A DNA stretch of 64,000 nucleotides from Bradyrhizobium sp. JYMT SZCCT0180 (GCF_018130165.1 NZ_JAFCLZ010000006.1:124001-188000), one strand, 5' to 3'; numbered from the stretch's first letter, positions 52,979 through 61,323 are shown. The notes: generated from the letters alone by a model not told the origin. Translations and numbers: made by a program.

Positions 52979-53248
52979 TTAAGCCAGCCGACCATGATCG
53001 ACGATCTCGCTCTTTCGATCCATCTCGCGCTCATATGCGGCTTCAGCCGCGGTCAGAGGAAGTTCATAGTCAGTATATGTGCGGGCCTCTTCCACCGGCA
53101 TGCCCATCTCACGCCCCCGCTTGAATGTGCGAGCCCGCCACGCAATTCTGAGTTTCAGTAACATCTTCCTGAGCGCGTGTTCCAATTCAGGCTCATTTGA
53201 CGGACTTCGCGTTCCAAACTGAAAACCCGTTATCCGCAGCAAATCCAC
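52979..53248 (-). CDS. Hypothetical charged helical protein
   Basis: 89 residues, with amphipathic helices rich in Arg, Glu and Ala (ELEHALRKMLLKLRIAWRAR, AAEAAYEREMDRKSE). No family recognised. Located between the broken ligase and another small gene. Confidence 0.4.
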   Translation of the reverse strand: MDLLRITGFQFGTRSPSNEPELEHALRKMLLKLRIAWRARTFKRGREMGMPVEEARTYTDYELPLTAAEAAYEREMDRKSEIVDHGRLA

Positions 53249-53507
53249 AGGATACCAACAGCGTCGATTTGCCTATATATATAGCCGCGCCAACGACTTG
53301 CTGCAGTCGAATTCACAGGCAGGAAAAAAGCCGCCGCTGAGGGACTCTGCCCGCAGGTGGTTAATGGTAAATTCCAACGGGGGTCGGTGGGGCCTAGATG
53401 ACCGTCTTCTTACGGGGTCGCAACTGGCAAGCCGCTTGCGATGGATGCTTCAACTGTTCGGCAAGAAATTCCTAGATGTGCCGAACTCAGACATCCGGAG
53501 CACGCCC

Positions 53508-53771
53508 ATGAACATGCAGCCCCATTTTGACACAACGCGCGAGGTCACGGTAATTCGTAAGATACTCGCTGATCTCGTTCGCACGGTTCAACTGATCGAA
53601 TCCGACATCTTAGCCGAAGAAGAGCGCACCGGAATTTCCGACCAAGCTAACGCCAAGTATCCGATACTGGCGAGGTCGCTGATCGAGCGGCGAGACAATC
53701 TCAAGATGACGATTGGCGGCCTTGAAGGGCGTCTCATCCAGCAGCACGAACAGGTACGGACCGCGGCTTAA
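53508..53771 (+). CDS. Hypothetical helical protein
   Basis: 87 residues from the ATG at 53508, with CCGGAG before it. Helical: REVTVIRKILADLVRTVQLIESDILAEEERTG, then RRDNLKMTIGGLEGRLIQQHEQV. A longer frame from 53298 has an unlikely N-terminus. Likely real; function unknown. Confidence 0.55.
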   Translation: MNMQPHFDTTREVTVIRKILADLVRTVQLIESDILAEEERTGISDQANAKYPILARSLIERRDNLKMTIGGLEGRLIQQHEQVRTAA

Positions 53772-53821
53772 CGCAGGTTTTCGGCACTTTGGCCTTGAAT
53801 CGGCCGATGTGCCCCAAGCAG

Positions 53822-53863
53822 CAAAAAGCCGCCACCGGGGTTGAGAGTGGTGACGGCTTTCCG
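53822..53863 (-). terminator. Probable terminator, minus strand
   Basis: AAAGCCGCCACC (53825-53836) and GGTGACGGCTTT (53849-53860) pair over 12 bp with one mismatch. Read leftwards the stem is followed by TTTTT. It lies 90 bases downstream of the minus-strand gene ending at 53955. Confidence 0.55.
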
Positions 53864-53954
53864 TGTGCCCCCTCGCACGAAAGGTCTAGGCCCAATCTGG
53901 CAACTCCCCGTTAACGCGTCGTTACCGTAAAGCCCGCCGGGCGACGAGCGGCCC

Positions 53955-54170
53955 TTACGCGCCCATACTGTTGAGCGCCGCGACCGCGCTCCTGAGCGCC
54001 GTCATATGCCACCACCGTTCATCGGTACTTAAGTCCTCGTCGAGGGCATGCTGAATAAGCGCAGCTGCGCCGGCTGGCGTGGCCGGGATTGTATTGGCCA
54101 GCCGCTGCACATGCTGTGCACTTAGTGGCGGTCTCGTCGCGGAGTTCCATGCTGTACGCCCATAGATCAT
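53955..54170 (-). CDS. Small hypothetical protein
   Basis: 71 residues from the ATG at 54170, Ala-rich and helical (LSAQHVQRLANTIPATPAGAAALIQHALDED, then WWHMTALRSAVAALNSMGA). The frame extends to 54395 but the upstream part is unlike the rest. A terminator follows on the same strand, supporting a real transcript. Confidence 0.5.
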   Translation of the reverse strand: MIYGRTAWNSATRPPLSAQHVQRLANTIPATPAGAAALIQHALDEDLSTDERWWHMTALRSAVAALNSMGA

Positions 54171-54406
54171 CGAAACTGCCCCGTCAGGCGCACTGTAACT
54201 CGATGTGCTGCGGAATTGGGAGATCCAGGCTAAACCCCTCGTCGCCAAGCAACGTATTTCAAGCTTGGCGGGGGGGGCGCCGTCGTGCGGAGGATCTAAA
54301 AACAACAGATCTGAGGAACATTGCCCCTGCCGGCATCTTTTCCTCGTAATCTTCTGAGTGGGGCCGATGGATACCACTGTTGAGGATGATCCCAAGGAGA
54401 GGAAAA

Positions 54407-54730
54407 ATGATCACAAGGGTTCTCGTTCTAGCCACCTGCGCTGCAATGGTGTTGAATATTGCAACCGCGCAAGCCGGTCCCTGCAATACCAGTGGCAAAT
54501 CCCCTCAGGATGCTGGCTCTGGACCGACGCCAGGTAATACCGGGCAGACGATCGGCAGTGCCAGCTCGACTACCGCCGAGCACCCGCCGACAGGTTCAAT
54601 GAACCGTGCGGCAGGAGACGTAGCGACGTCATCCCAGGACAGTCAAAAACAAATGCAAGGACAGCCGACGGCAGCTCAGCAAGGCCATGGCGCTGACCCT
54701 TTAGCAAAAAAGGCTGATCAGAACTGCTGA
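54407..54730 (+). CDS. Small secreted low-complexity protein
   Basis: 107 residues. A clear signal peptide (MITRVLVLATCAAMVLNIATAQA) precedes a disordered Gly/Ser/Thr/Gln-rich tail with a Cys near each end (GPCNTSGKS and DQNC). A GGAGAGG ribosome-binding site lies upstream. Probably periplasmic; function unknown. Confidence 0.65.
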   Translation: MITRVLVLATCAAMVLNIATAQAGPCNTSGKSPQDAGSGPTPGNTGQTIGSASSTTAEHPPTGSMNRAAGDVATSSQDSQKQMQGQPTAAQQGHGADPLAKKADQNC

Positions 54731-54880
54731 AAATAAGGTTGTGGAACCAATGCGACGCGCCAAGATTTGGTCAGCGCACCCAGCCCGCCCCAGGGGTGCA
54801 AAACTTTCAAGGCGGCCTCAGCTTGCCCCAGCTGGGGCCGTTGGAATCCTCCTTGACGACTTGATTGCGGGAGACAGTCC

Positions 54881-55084
54881 TTGTCCGACGCCCCACTGAA
54901 ACCGCAGACCGGCGATCGTCTTAAGCTGAGCGCGCTCGGCGCGGAGCGCTGCCCGGGGCTTGCAGGCAAGGTCGGAGCGGTCGTCAAACGACGGCTCGAC
55001 AGCGGCATCGTAATTGTTCGTTTCGATGGCAATCGACAATCGACTTCGCTCCACCGCGACTATATCGAACCGACCGACTCCTAG
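54881..55084 (+). CDS. Small KOW/SH3-like hypothetical protein
   Basis: 67 residues starting at TTG with GGGAGA upstream. GDRLKLSALGAERCPGLAGKVGAVVKRR followed by SGIVIVRFDGNRQSTSLHRDYIEP has the alternating pattern of a small beta-barrel. Known only as a family of short rhizobial proteins. Confidence 0.5.
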   Translation: MSDAPLKPQTGDRLKLSALGAERCPGLAGKVGAVVKRRLDSGIVIVRFDGNRQSTSLHRDYIEPTDS

Positions 55085-55306
55085 ACAAAACGATCGGCCC
55101 GGCGCGCAGCGAAGCGCAAGGAAAAACCCGTTCATGTCCCCGTATCCGGCCGTATCGCTCCATACTTCCCCGTCCGGTGGCAATGGTTGCCGGGGGCTTT
55201 CGGACACTTTCTTGTGCGGGAACGATGTCCAGCGACAAAGGTCATTCATCAGCTTCGCTGGTTCATCTGCAGGCCCCCCCCACCCGAGAGTAAAACCCTC
55301 GAAGGA

Positions 55307-55420
55307 ATGCGGATGTTTGAGTTTGAGCTTCTGACGAAGTGGGATTGGGCTCTCGTCGCCGCCGTTGTGGGGGTTGGCTTGCTCCTGATCTGGTCAAGCG
55401 TGCATTGGCTTGCCAACTAA
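55307..55420 (+). CDS. Single-helix membrane microprotein
   Basis: 37 residues, or 35 from the second ATG at 55313. One membrane helix (WALVAAVVGVGLLLIWSSVHW) after an acidic lead. GAAGGA just before the ATG. Function unknown. Confidence 0.5.
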   Translation: MRMFEFELLTKWDWALVAAVVGVGLLLIWSSVHWLAN

Positions 55421-55479
55421 GGCGGCCTCATCGTAACCAATGGTGAGCCGCCTTACCCCGGTGAGCCTGTGCCCGGCTG

Positions 55480-55680
55480 CTGTCACGGCGTGCGGACGGG
55501 ATCTTCTCCGACATCGAGCGGGCGAGATTGGTCCCGAATTTTTCCGACACGCCTGCTTGATGGGCCTGGAGGGCTTGGTATCCAAGCTGGACGATCGGCC
55601 ATACCGGCCCGGCCGGTCACCTAGCTGGGTAAAGGTCAAAAACCCCGCCTCTCCCGCCATTCTGCGGGCAAAGGAATTGG
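55480..55680 (+). pseudogene. Second DNA ligase remnant
   Basis: Frame shifts included, it reads DGIFSDIERA, then GEIGPEFFRHACLMGLEGLVSKLDDRPYRPG and WVKVKNPASPAILRAKE (in parts), the same C-terminal ligase segment as 52790-52945. The two nucleotide segments are clearly homologous but diverged. Only about 65 residues survive, so it is a dead fragment from a duplication or from two related ligase genes. Confidence 0.65.
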
Positions 55681-55762
55681 CCCCAGCTCGTCGAGGGGCG
55701 GGCTGGGGCCATGGGGCTCGACCCCGCCTAGATTGAATTGTACGGGCCTGCCGCGTAGTCTG

Positions 55763-55900
55763 TTAGCGACGAGCGCGATGCGCAGTCAAATCGACGACCT
55801 GCGGCGCGCTGTCGCCGCGCAGTTTCTCAACAAACCAAAATGCCCAAATGGCTACAAACGAGCAAACGAATAACAGTGCGCAGAAAAGAAATACATTCAT
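55763..55900 (-). CDS. Single-helix membrane microprotein
   Basis: 45 residues from the ATG at 55900, with GAAGGA upstream. MNVFLFCALLFVCSFVAIWAF is the membrane helix, then a basic/acidic tail (VEKLRGDSAPQVVDLTAHRARR). A longer frame to 56017 seems spurious. Confidence 0.5.
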   Translation of the reverse strand: MNVFLFCALLFVCSFVAIWAFWFVEKLRGDSAPQVVDLTAHRARR

Positions 55901-56245
55901 GGGGTCCTTCCAGACTGCGCTTGCTTTGTTTCGATTTACGCGCAGCAACCCTGAGCTAAATGCTTTAGGCATCGAAGGTTCCCCAACCCGTGTTTGCGAG
56001 GAGACAGGGGCGTCCACATGCGCTCCTTGCTTTTATACCTTCGACAGTTGTCTTACGGGGAATGCCGAAGTTAATCGTCTAATCGCGGCCGCGGATTCCC
56101 TCCTTTTCGGAGTCATCTGGTATTTTCACAAAGTGAGCTGTTTTGACCAGCGCGGAGGCGACCGAAATGCCAGATTGTCCCAATCACCGCCCCGCCATCG
56201 GCATATCGGTGACTGAGAGTGTTGTGCTCCCGCCCAATCCCAGGG
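55901..56245. other. Intergenic stretch, no clear gene
   Basis: Promoter side of two divergent microprotein genes. Frames present are short and not family-like. Confidence 0.4.
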
Positions 56246-56434
56246 ATGCACCCCGTGCCTTCAACACAAACCGAGACTGCATTCAGCGTTTCCGAGATCG
56301 GCATTTTCAATTGCGCCAAATGCAGCAAGCCAATGAGGCTTGTCTGTATTGAGCCCGGCGAACCGGGATTCGATAACCGCACGTTCGAATGCGAGAAATG
56401 TCACGACACCGCGCGGTTTGTTGTCTCGGGCTGA
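56246..56434 (+). CDS. Small zinc-ribbon protein
   Basis: 62 residues from the ATG at 56246. Two CxxC knuckles, FNCAKCSKPMRLVCIEPGEPG and RTFECEKCHDTARFVVSG, make a zinc ribbon. Similar small proteins are common in Bradyrhizobium accessory DNA. Followed two bases later by a 29-residue membrane protein. Confidence 0.65.
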   Translation: MHPVPSTQTETAFSVSEIGIFNCAKCSKPMRLVCIEPGEPGFDNRTFECEKCHDTARFVVSG

Positions 56435-56436
56435 AA

Positions 56437-56526
56437 ATGGCATGGATCGATTGGATTCAGGTTCTGGGAGTGTCCACGCTGGCCCTATCGGCTGGGACCT
56501 TCTTAATGCTGCTGTTTGCTATGTAG
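56437..56526 (+). CDS. 29-residue membrane microprotein
   Basis: MAWIDWIQVLGVSTLALSAG then TFLMLLFAM. It begins two bases after the zinc-ribbon stop, so it is probably translated from the same message. One hydrophobic helix. Confidence 0.45.
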   Translation: MAWIDWIQVLGVSTLALSAGTFLMLLFAM

Positions 56527-56890
56527 CCATGCACGCATTTGCTGACGGGCCGCCTGTTTGGCACATCGATTGCTAGTGATTACTTGCTGGGGATTAGAGG
56601 GCCCAGTCTGATACAGGGCGCCGCCGGGACAGTGATTTCGAGCCCGGCGGCGTATCTTTTGGGGCACCGCGTGCGCACGCGATGCGCCGAGGCCGACTTT
56701 ATCGAACATCGCCGTCAGCGCGCCTGGACGGCCTGGAAACACGCTATGCAGCAAGCCGGCCTCCAGCTGCCGACGCAATCAACCAGTGGACAGGCGCGGT
56801 GTTTGTGGGGCTACGATCACCAACGCAGGCGTTGACCAGCACATAAGGAAGCACACCTGGCGGAGCTGCAACCGCGTGAACCTCTGGCAA
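56527..56890. other. No clear gene
   Basis: A plus-strand frame from 56539 to 56835 (TTG start) is open for 98 codons and contains EHRRQRAWTAWKHAMQQAGLQ, but lacks a good start or family likeness. Confidence 0.35.
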
Positions 56891-57070
56891 TTACTCGTTT
56901 AGACGGGCCGCCGCTTTTGCTAGTGACTTTGCCTTGTTCGCCTGCTTGATAAGTTTGTCTCGTGCGGGGCCCGGTCCAATTCGCTGCGCCTCCTTGAATG
57001 CCTGTCTGGCAGATTCAAGCAGTCGCTGCTGCAGCGATGTCGGGTGCGTCGTATTCCTGCTTACCGCCAT
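56891..57070 (-). CDS. 59-residue basic helical protein
   Basis: MAVSRNTTHPTSLQQRLLES leads into RQAFKEAQRIGPGPARDKLIKQANKAKSLAKAAARLNE (in parts), a strongly amphipathic Ala/Lys helix region. It lies downstream of the DUF2188-like gene on the same strand, 22 bases away. Confidence 0.5.
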   Translation of the reverse strand: MAVSRNTTHPTSLQQRLLESARQAFKEAQRIGPGPARDKLIKQANKAKSLAKAAARLNE

Positions 57071-57092
57071 GTACAGCCGCCCCCGTTTGAGC

Positions 57093-57299
57093 CTATCCGG
57101 GGTTTGCCGCGCCTGTGGCAGTGTCTCGACCAGGGGCAGTGATCCGCACGTCGTGCCCTTGACGGAGCGCTAACGATGCCGCGGCAACAGCTGCCTCAAA
57201 CGCAGATTCCTTGGTTTGATAAACGTTCTCGGCCTTGCCATCATGGCTAATCCTCCACTCACCCGCGTCGCCAATGATCTCATATGAAGCCATGCCCAT
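57093..57299 (-). CDS. DUF2188-like small protein
   Basis: 68 residues. YEIIGDAGEWRISHDGKAENVYQTKESAFEAAVAAASLALRQGHDVRIT (in parts) has the beta-beta-helix pattern of DUF2188 proteins. Start MGMASYEI; the second Met is an alternative. Confidence 0.6.
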   Translation of the reverse strand: MGMASYEIIGDAGEWRISHDGKAENVYQTKESAFEAAVAAASLALRQGHDVRITAPGRDTATGAANPG

Positions 57300-57457
57300 C
57301 GTCTATCCTCCCCTAACTTGCTGGCCTCAGTCGGCCGCTTAGAACGGGACCTGTGAGGATCATCCAACTTCGCGGACACCGGGCTGGTTCCGTCTTGAGG
57401 AACGAATCACTAACAATTAAACTGAATCCGCCGTATGTGGTTGCGTGGAGTTGCTTT

Positions 57458-57847
57458 ATGCGTACGTCCAATTGGACGCCGTCGATCGTGCCCGACGATC
57501 AGGATCAGACCATCTATCTGGTCGCCAATGACTTCGGCAAAATTGGCCGCGCATGGGTCGAGGCCGACTATGAGACGACCGATTTTGAAACGGTCATCCA
57601 GGACCTGCTCACCGGCCAATACAGCAACCCGATCCGGGTCGTGGCCTTTAACACTGCCGAGCGTTGGTCCGAAGACGTTTCAGAAGATGTCGCTCATGAG
57701 TTGCGCCGACGCTGCGATTTGCAGATGCGCGATCTCCCCTCCGCGCTCTCTGATTTTGTTGAGCGTCATGAGGGCGCGGATCGGCGGCAGTTGACGTTGC
57801 GACTGGTCTGCTTGCCTGTTCCCTGTGGGCGGCTTTCGCGCGTCTAA
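57458..57847 (+). CDS. Hypothetical protein with truncated paralogue nearby
   Basis: 129 residues from the ATG at 57458. DDQDQTIYLVANDFGKIGRAWVEAD, then PIRVVAFNTAERWSEDVSEDVAHELRRRC and FVERHEGADRRQLTLRLV. The N-terminal half looks like an immunity- or antitoxin-sized alpha/beta fold, but no family is assigned. The last 20 residues (CLPVPCGRLSRV) may be a read-through past the usual end. A decayed copy lies at 59177. Confidence 0.55.
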   Translation: MRTSNWTPSIVPDDQDQTIYLVANDFGKIGRAWVEADYETTDFETVIQDLLTGQYSNPIRVVAFNTAERWSEDVSEDVAHELRRRCDLQMRDLPSALSDFVERHEGADRRQLTLRLVCLPVPCGRLSRV

Positions 57848-57935
57848 TCGCTTGCTGCCCCGGGAGGGTTGCGAAAGGATTCAGTTCGGCCGCAAGCAGA
57901 CTGGGGGCTGAGGGCGAGAAATAAGACCTGCCACC

Positions 57936-58208
57936 ATGGATCAAGCCGCGCTACTCCAACTGGTGCCCGTCGGCGAAGAACACGCCATATCCGCCCGTTC
58001 GATCTGGGAAATAGAAGGGGTGTGGGCGCCCGCGTCGATCAAGACAAAATTAGACCAACTCGCCAATGAAGGGCTAATCCAACGAAGGTTCGTCCCTTTG
58101 GGCCAGAATAGGAAAACGCTATACTCAGGAAGGCAACCGAGGCGGGATCGTAAAATCACCAGTAACGTTTGGACAGACGCAGACAAGGAATTGCTCAAAA
58201 GTCTCTGA
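57936..58208 (+). CDS. Small winged-helix-like protein
   Basis: 90 residues. ISARSIWEIEGVWAPASIKTKLDQLANEGLIQRRFVP has the spacing of a winged helix (helix, recognition helix, wing), followed by GQNRKTLYSGR. Possible DNA-binding regulator of the small-gene cluster; target unknown. Confidence 0.5.
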   Translation: MDQAALLQLVPVGEEHAISARSIWEIEGVWAPASIKTKLDQLANEGLIQRRFVPLGQNRKTLYSGRQPRRDRKITSNVWTDADKELLKSL

Positions 58209-58340
58209 TGGCGCGTCGGGATCCACATCGAGAAGATAAACGCGCCGATGCTGTACCAGGAGCGCGCCACTCCGGCCGAGTACAAACGGTGGTTGCGGAG
58301 CACTCTTGCTGGTCGAGAATCTTGGCGGAAGGCTAAGAAA

Positions 58341-58775
58341 ATGACGAAGACACCGGGCAAAGTTGAACCACAGAAGCCGATCAGCAAAGCCGAGCGCGAA
58401 GCGCGTAAGGCATTCCGCCAAGTTGATGCCGAAAAGGCAATAACCGATCACGAGATCGCGCAAGAGGCGTTCTCAAAAAACCGAGAGCGTCTCAAGGCCG
58501 AGCGGCTGGAGCGCGAGGCTGCAGCGCCACCGCCCCCAAAAGTCCAGCCCAAAGCGAACAAAATGACAGCTCCGAGTCCAGCGATACGGCGTTGGAGCTC
58601 TGAAGAAGAGCAGAAGCTTGATGAGCTCCTCGATGCCGGAAAGGAAGCCGCCGAGATAGCTGTTGAACTGAACCGAACACGCCAAGCTGTTTATGCTCGA
58701 TTGCAACGGCGTTACAGAAAACGAGCAAAGCAGCCGGGGCAAGAAGAGCTGGGGCTGAAGGCGAAGGGGAAATGA
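58341..58775 (+). CDS. Charged protein with C-terminal Myb/GcrA-like helix-turn-helix
   Basis: 144 residues from the ATG at 58341. A Lys/Glu/Ala-rich helical N-terminus (ISKAEREARKAFRQVDAEKA) and a Pro-rich hinge (AAAPPPPKVQPK) are followed by RRWSSEEEQKLDELLDAGKEAAEIAVELNRTRQAVYARLQRRYRK, a tryptophan-containing three-helix DNA-binding fold. A longer frame from 58248 is possible. Its stop overlaps the next ATG. Confidence 0.6.
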   Translation: MTKTPGKVEPQKPISKAEREARKAFRQVDAEKAITDHEIAQEAFSKNRERLKAERLEREAAAPPPPKVQPKANKMTAPSPAIRRWSSEEEQKLDELLDAGKEAAEIAVELNRTRQAVYARLQRRYRKRAKQPGQEELGLKAKGK

Positions 58776-58861
58776 GCGATCGAACACTCTTGATTGTTGG
58801 CCTGCTAATCGTTTGCGGCGGGATAGCATATCTGATGGCGATGATTGTTTGGCCCGTCTGA
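58772..58861 (+). CDS. 29-residue membrane microprotein
   Basis: MSDRTLLIVGLLIVCGGIAY then LMAMIVWPV. The ATG overlaps the preceding TGA (ATGA), a strong sign of coupled translation. Almost entirely one membrane helix. Confidence 0.5.
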   Translation: MSDRTLLIVGLLIVCGGIAYLMAMIVWPV

Positions 58862-59176
58862 TAGCCTCTCGCGCCGCTATTTCCTTGGTGGCTTTAGGGT
58901 GGCGCGAAAACCGGAGCGTTGAATCGACTCTTGGGGAGTTGAGAAGTTTCAAAAAAGCGGCCTCAGCGCTTGGGGAAGAAGCGCGGAGGCCGGAAGTTTG
59001 TACCAACATGTCGTCCTTTCGGACGACCCATCAATTCCGGTTATTGCCACTTGTTCCCGAAAATCCCCTGTCACTTTAGTAATAGGCGGTTTGAGCCATT
59101 CCCGGTTTGTGCAGTGGCCTGAAGCCAGAAACGGCTCCAGCAATGGGGAGAGCTGGGGCCGCTTGGCTATCCGCGC
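58862..59176. other. No clear gene; holds a strong hairpin
   Basis: The only clear structure is the minus-strand terminator at 58951-58992. Confidence 0.45.
58951..58992 (-). terminator. Rho-independent terminator, minus strand
   Basis: Read leftwards: CGGCCTC, then CGCGCTT, a CTTCCCC loop, AAGCGCT, GAGGCCG and CTTTTTT. The stem is about 14 bp with one mismatch. The nearest minus-strand candidate gene upstream ends at 59385. Confidence 0.65.
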
Positions 59177-59363
59177 ATGCTGCGGGTTGTCGCCTTCAAT
59201 CCGGCAGAGGGCTGGTCGCGCGACGCCAGCGAAGACATCGCCCGCGAACTCGAGCGACGCGTTGCATCGGAGGGACGCGAGCTTTCCGATGGCCTGCAGG
59301 ATTTTATTGGGCCAGTTCGGCCGGAAGATCGGCGTGCAGCTGGCGCTACCGCTGCAGATTTAG
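59177..59363 (+). pseudogene. Truncated paralogue of the 57458 gene
   Basis: LRVVAFNPAEGWSRDASEDIARELERRV and LQDFIG in one frame, then QFGRKIGVQLALPLQI in another. These match the C-terminal half of the protein at 57458-57847 (RVVAFNTAERWSEDVSEDVAHELRRR). The N-terminal half is missing and a one-base shift interrupts the end. Confidence 0.6.
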
Positions 59364-59384
59364 AAGATTGACCCAACCAGCCGT

Positions 59385-59582
59385 TCAGCCTCTGGAAATG
59401 TCACTACGCATGCTGCGGGGCCAAACGATGTGGCTCAAATGGACAATACCCCTTGTGTTTTCGGGCGCCGCAGTAGCGATTGCCAGTGCCGCCGAAAACG
59501 TATCGCACTCGTCCACTAACTTTCCGAGGCCACCGCCGTCGGGCACCACGGTATAAATTCGATAAGGTGCGGGGGCGTCCAT
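59385..59582 (-). CDS. Possible small hypothetical protein
   Basis: 65 residues: YRIYTVVPDGGGLGKLVDECDTFSAALAIATAAPENTRGIVHL (in parts) has a plausible beta-strand/helix pattern. Overlapping plus-strand frames are worse. A minus-strand terminator lies further downstream. Confidence 0.4.
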   Translation of the reverse strand: MDAPAPYRIYTVVPDGGGLGKLVDECDTFSAALAIATAAPENTRGIVHLSHIVWPRSMRSDISRG

Positions 59583-59818
59583 TCAAGACCTTTACCCGTG
59601 CTCGCGGCGATACTCTGTACCAAATGTAACATAAACCCCAGCTTAAAACACAGGATGCGTGGGCAATCTGGATTCAGCGGAGACCCAACCCACGGCGGCG
59701 CGTCGTTGGATTGCTGTGGACAACCGACCTTCGTCTTTAGACTTTGCAAGACTTGTTGCCCATTTGCGCCTCACGAAACTGACGCTCGGGACCCTACCCT
59801 TTTTGGAGGGAGGGGGTC

Positions 59819-59992
59819 ATGGAGCTATTTCGAGCTGAGAAGATTGCCACTGCTCAGGACCGATCAAACCATGACTGCCGCTTCTGCGGAGGAAGGCTCA
59901 TGCTTCTTAAAACGATCATGGAAGCTGAAAGCGGAGTTGTCATTCATTTGTTCGACTGTCAGCAGTGCGGAGAACGCGTCTGGACCGATTAG
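59819..59992 (+). CDS. 57-residue zinc-ribbon protein
   Basis: MELFRAEKIATAQDRSNHDC continues to two CxxC knuckles, DCRFCGGRLMLL and FDCQQCGERVWTD. GGAGGGAGG lies just upstream. A second member, with the 56246 gene, of the small zinc-ribbon class in this region. Confidence 0.55.
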   Translation: MELFRAEKIATAQDRSNHDCRFCGGRLMLLKTIMEAESGVVIHLFDCQQCGERVWTD

Positions 59993-60032
59993 GCCAAAAG
60001 GTACAGTCCGAGCTGCCCCTGCCCCTGCAGAT

Positions 60033-60695
60033 CTAGCGCTCGTCCATCACGTTGCTGACATCAGGTTGCTCAAGGCCATGGGCGATACCATCGGCCTTTG
60101 GCTTCCGCCTTGTGTACTTCCTCTTCGGCTTCGGCGGCGGTGGCGGCGGTGGCGGCGGCTCGAGGATCTTCCTGAGTTTGTTGCTGAGGACCAGCGATAG
60201 GTGGTGCGCCAGCGACGTCTCCTGAAACAGATCCAGGCCGCGCATTGTCTCGAGAATGGCGAGCAGCGGGATGGCGTCATGGGCCTCGAGCCAAGCTAGC
60301 CCTTTGTCAGTCCAATCCCGCCGGCGCACCATCACCCAAGACACGGCATTGATGATCGGCTCGATAAGCGCGTCTTCATTTCCTTCGGACTCGGTGATTG
60401 TGCGGATCAGCAGCGTGACGTGCTCCGGTCCGTGCAAATAAATTAGCCTTTGCAGCCTCTGCCGGACCGCCTCATCGATCGGGGGCACCTCCATCTCCGC
60501 CAGTAGCCCTGCCAACTGCTTAACTGCCCAGCGCTCGCGCTCCGACTTGTGTTCTTTAGTCCACGATGGGCCCCAGGGCGCCGCTGGCACGCCCGGCTTT
60601 GTGACGGCCTTGCGTACCCGCTGGCTTGGGAAACGCATCACGGCTTCGCTCTGGGGCGGGGTAGCGACCCTCGATTTGGCTGCGAGGCCTGACAT
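60033..60695 (-). CDS. Hypothetical phage-region protein
   Basis: 220 residues. A basic N-terminus, a helical middle (EAVRQRLQRLIYLHGPEHVTLLIRTITESEG), then a run of nine Pro followed by KPKRKYTRRKPKADG, an AT-hook-like or nuclear-style basic tail. Last gene in the leftward phage series. No family recognised. Confidence 0.55.
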   Translation of the reverse strand: MSGLAAKSRVATPPQSEAVMRFPSQRVRKAVTKPGVPAAPWGPSWTKEHKSERERWAVKQLAGLLAEMEVPPIDEAVRQRLQRLIYLHGPEHVTLLIRTITESEGNEDALIEPIINAVSWVMVRRRDWTDKGLAWLEAHDAIPLLAILETMRGLDLFQETSLAHHLSLVLSNKLRKILEPPPPPPPPPKPKRKYTRRKPKADGIAHGLEQPDVSNVMDER

Positions 60696-60803
60696 TCAAT
60701 TCTTCCGTCCCGCCTGCGCCGCCTCGATCTCGATATCGGGCATCAGGCGCCCGCGGATGGCGTCAAAAATCTCATCGACCCTTGCCACGATCAGCGCGCG
60801 CAT
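60696..60803 (-). CDS. Possible 35-residue protein or frameshifted tail of the preceding gene
   Basis: MRALIVARVDEIFDAIRGRL then MPDIEIEAAQAGRKN, ending exactly one base before the next start codon. The frame stays open further upstream (TWIANIRSSCAFLRVGEGDDNAEE). It may therefore be the true C-terminus of the 61126-60791 gene after a frameshift. Confidence 0.35.
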   Translation of the reverse strand: MRALIVARVDEIFDAIRGRLMPDIEIEAAQAGRKN

Positions 60804-61126
60804 TTCTTCGGCATTATCGTCACCCTCACCAACTCGCAAGAAGGCGCAGCTCGAACGGATGTTGGCAATCCATGTTTCTTGCGCAACTCGTCCCGCTTTC
60901 TCGCGGTCATCTTGCCGTGGGCGCTGGGTGTGATTTCGTCTAAGCGCTCGTAGAGCGAGATATTCTGCTCGTCGACATAATCCGCAGATTTCATCGCCTG
61001 TAGCGACGCGTTCCTTGGCGTCGGCGTTCGGTCAATCGGTTTGAGAATCCAGGGACTAACGCGTTTCGCGCCGGCTCTTGCGACGGCGAGCGATTTTGCG
61101 AGGAATGGATTTTTACTCCCGGCCAT
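60791..61126 (-). CDS. Hypothetical phage-region protein
   Basis: About 111 residues from the ATG at 61126 (MAGSKNPFLAKSLAVARAGA). Basic, with MTARKRDELRKKHGLP near the end. The start shares one base with the preceding stop (TGATG). The C-terminal 20 residues look atypical, consistent with a frameshift into the frame noted at 60696. Confidence 0.5.
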   Translation of the reverse strand: MAGSKNPFLAKSLAVARAGAKRVSPWILKPIDRTPTPRNASLQAMKSADYVDEQNISLYERLDEITPSAHGKMTARKRDELRKKHGLPTSVRAAPSCELVRVTIMPKKCAR

Positions 61127-61323
61127 CACTTACCTCGGCCCGTCTCCAACGCGATCGCCGCTCGGATGTTGTTTCTCGTGACGCGCGAGATTTCGCCGCG
61201 CTCGATCATTTTTGTTAGTCGCGAAACGACGCCCGCTTCAAGCGCTTGCACGCCGGCCGTGTCGAGGTCGCCGGCGCCGGCGCGAATCATCGCGCGGTCG
61301 TCCTTGCTCAGTTCAATGGACAT
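61126..61323 (-). CDS. Small hypothetical phage-region protein
   Basis: 65 residues from the ATG at 61323: MSIELSKDDRAMIRAGAGDL, then VVSRLTKMIERGEISRVTRNNIRAAIALETGRGK. Helical and acidic/basic mixed. Coupled to the next gene by TGATG. A longer frame from 61368 exists. Confidence 0.55.
   Translation of the reverse strand: MSIELSKDDRAMIRAGAGDLDTAGVQALEAGVVSRLTKMIERGEISRVTRNNIRAAIALETGRGK

Noticed and set aside
56539..56835. 98-codon plus-strand frame
   Set aside because: TTG start without a ribosome-binding site and no family likeness; left as unassigned.
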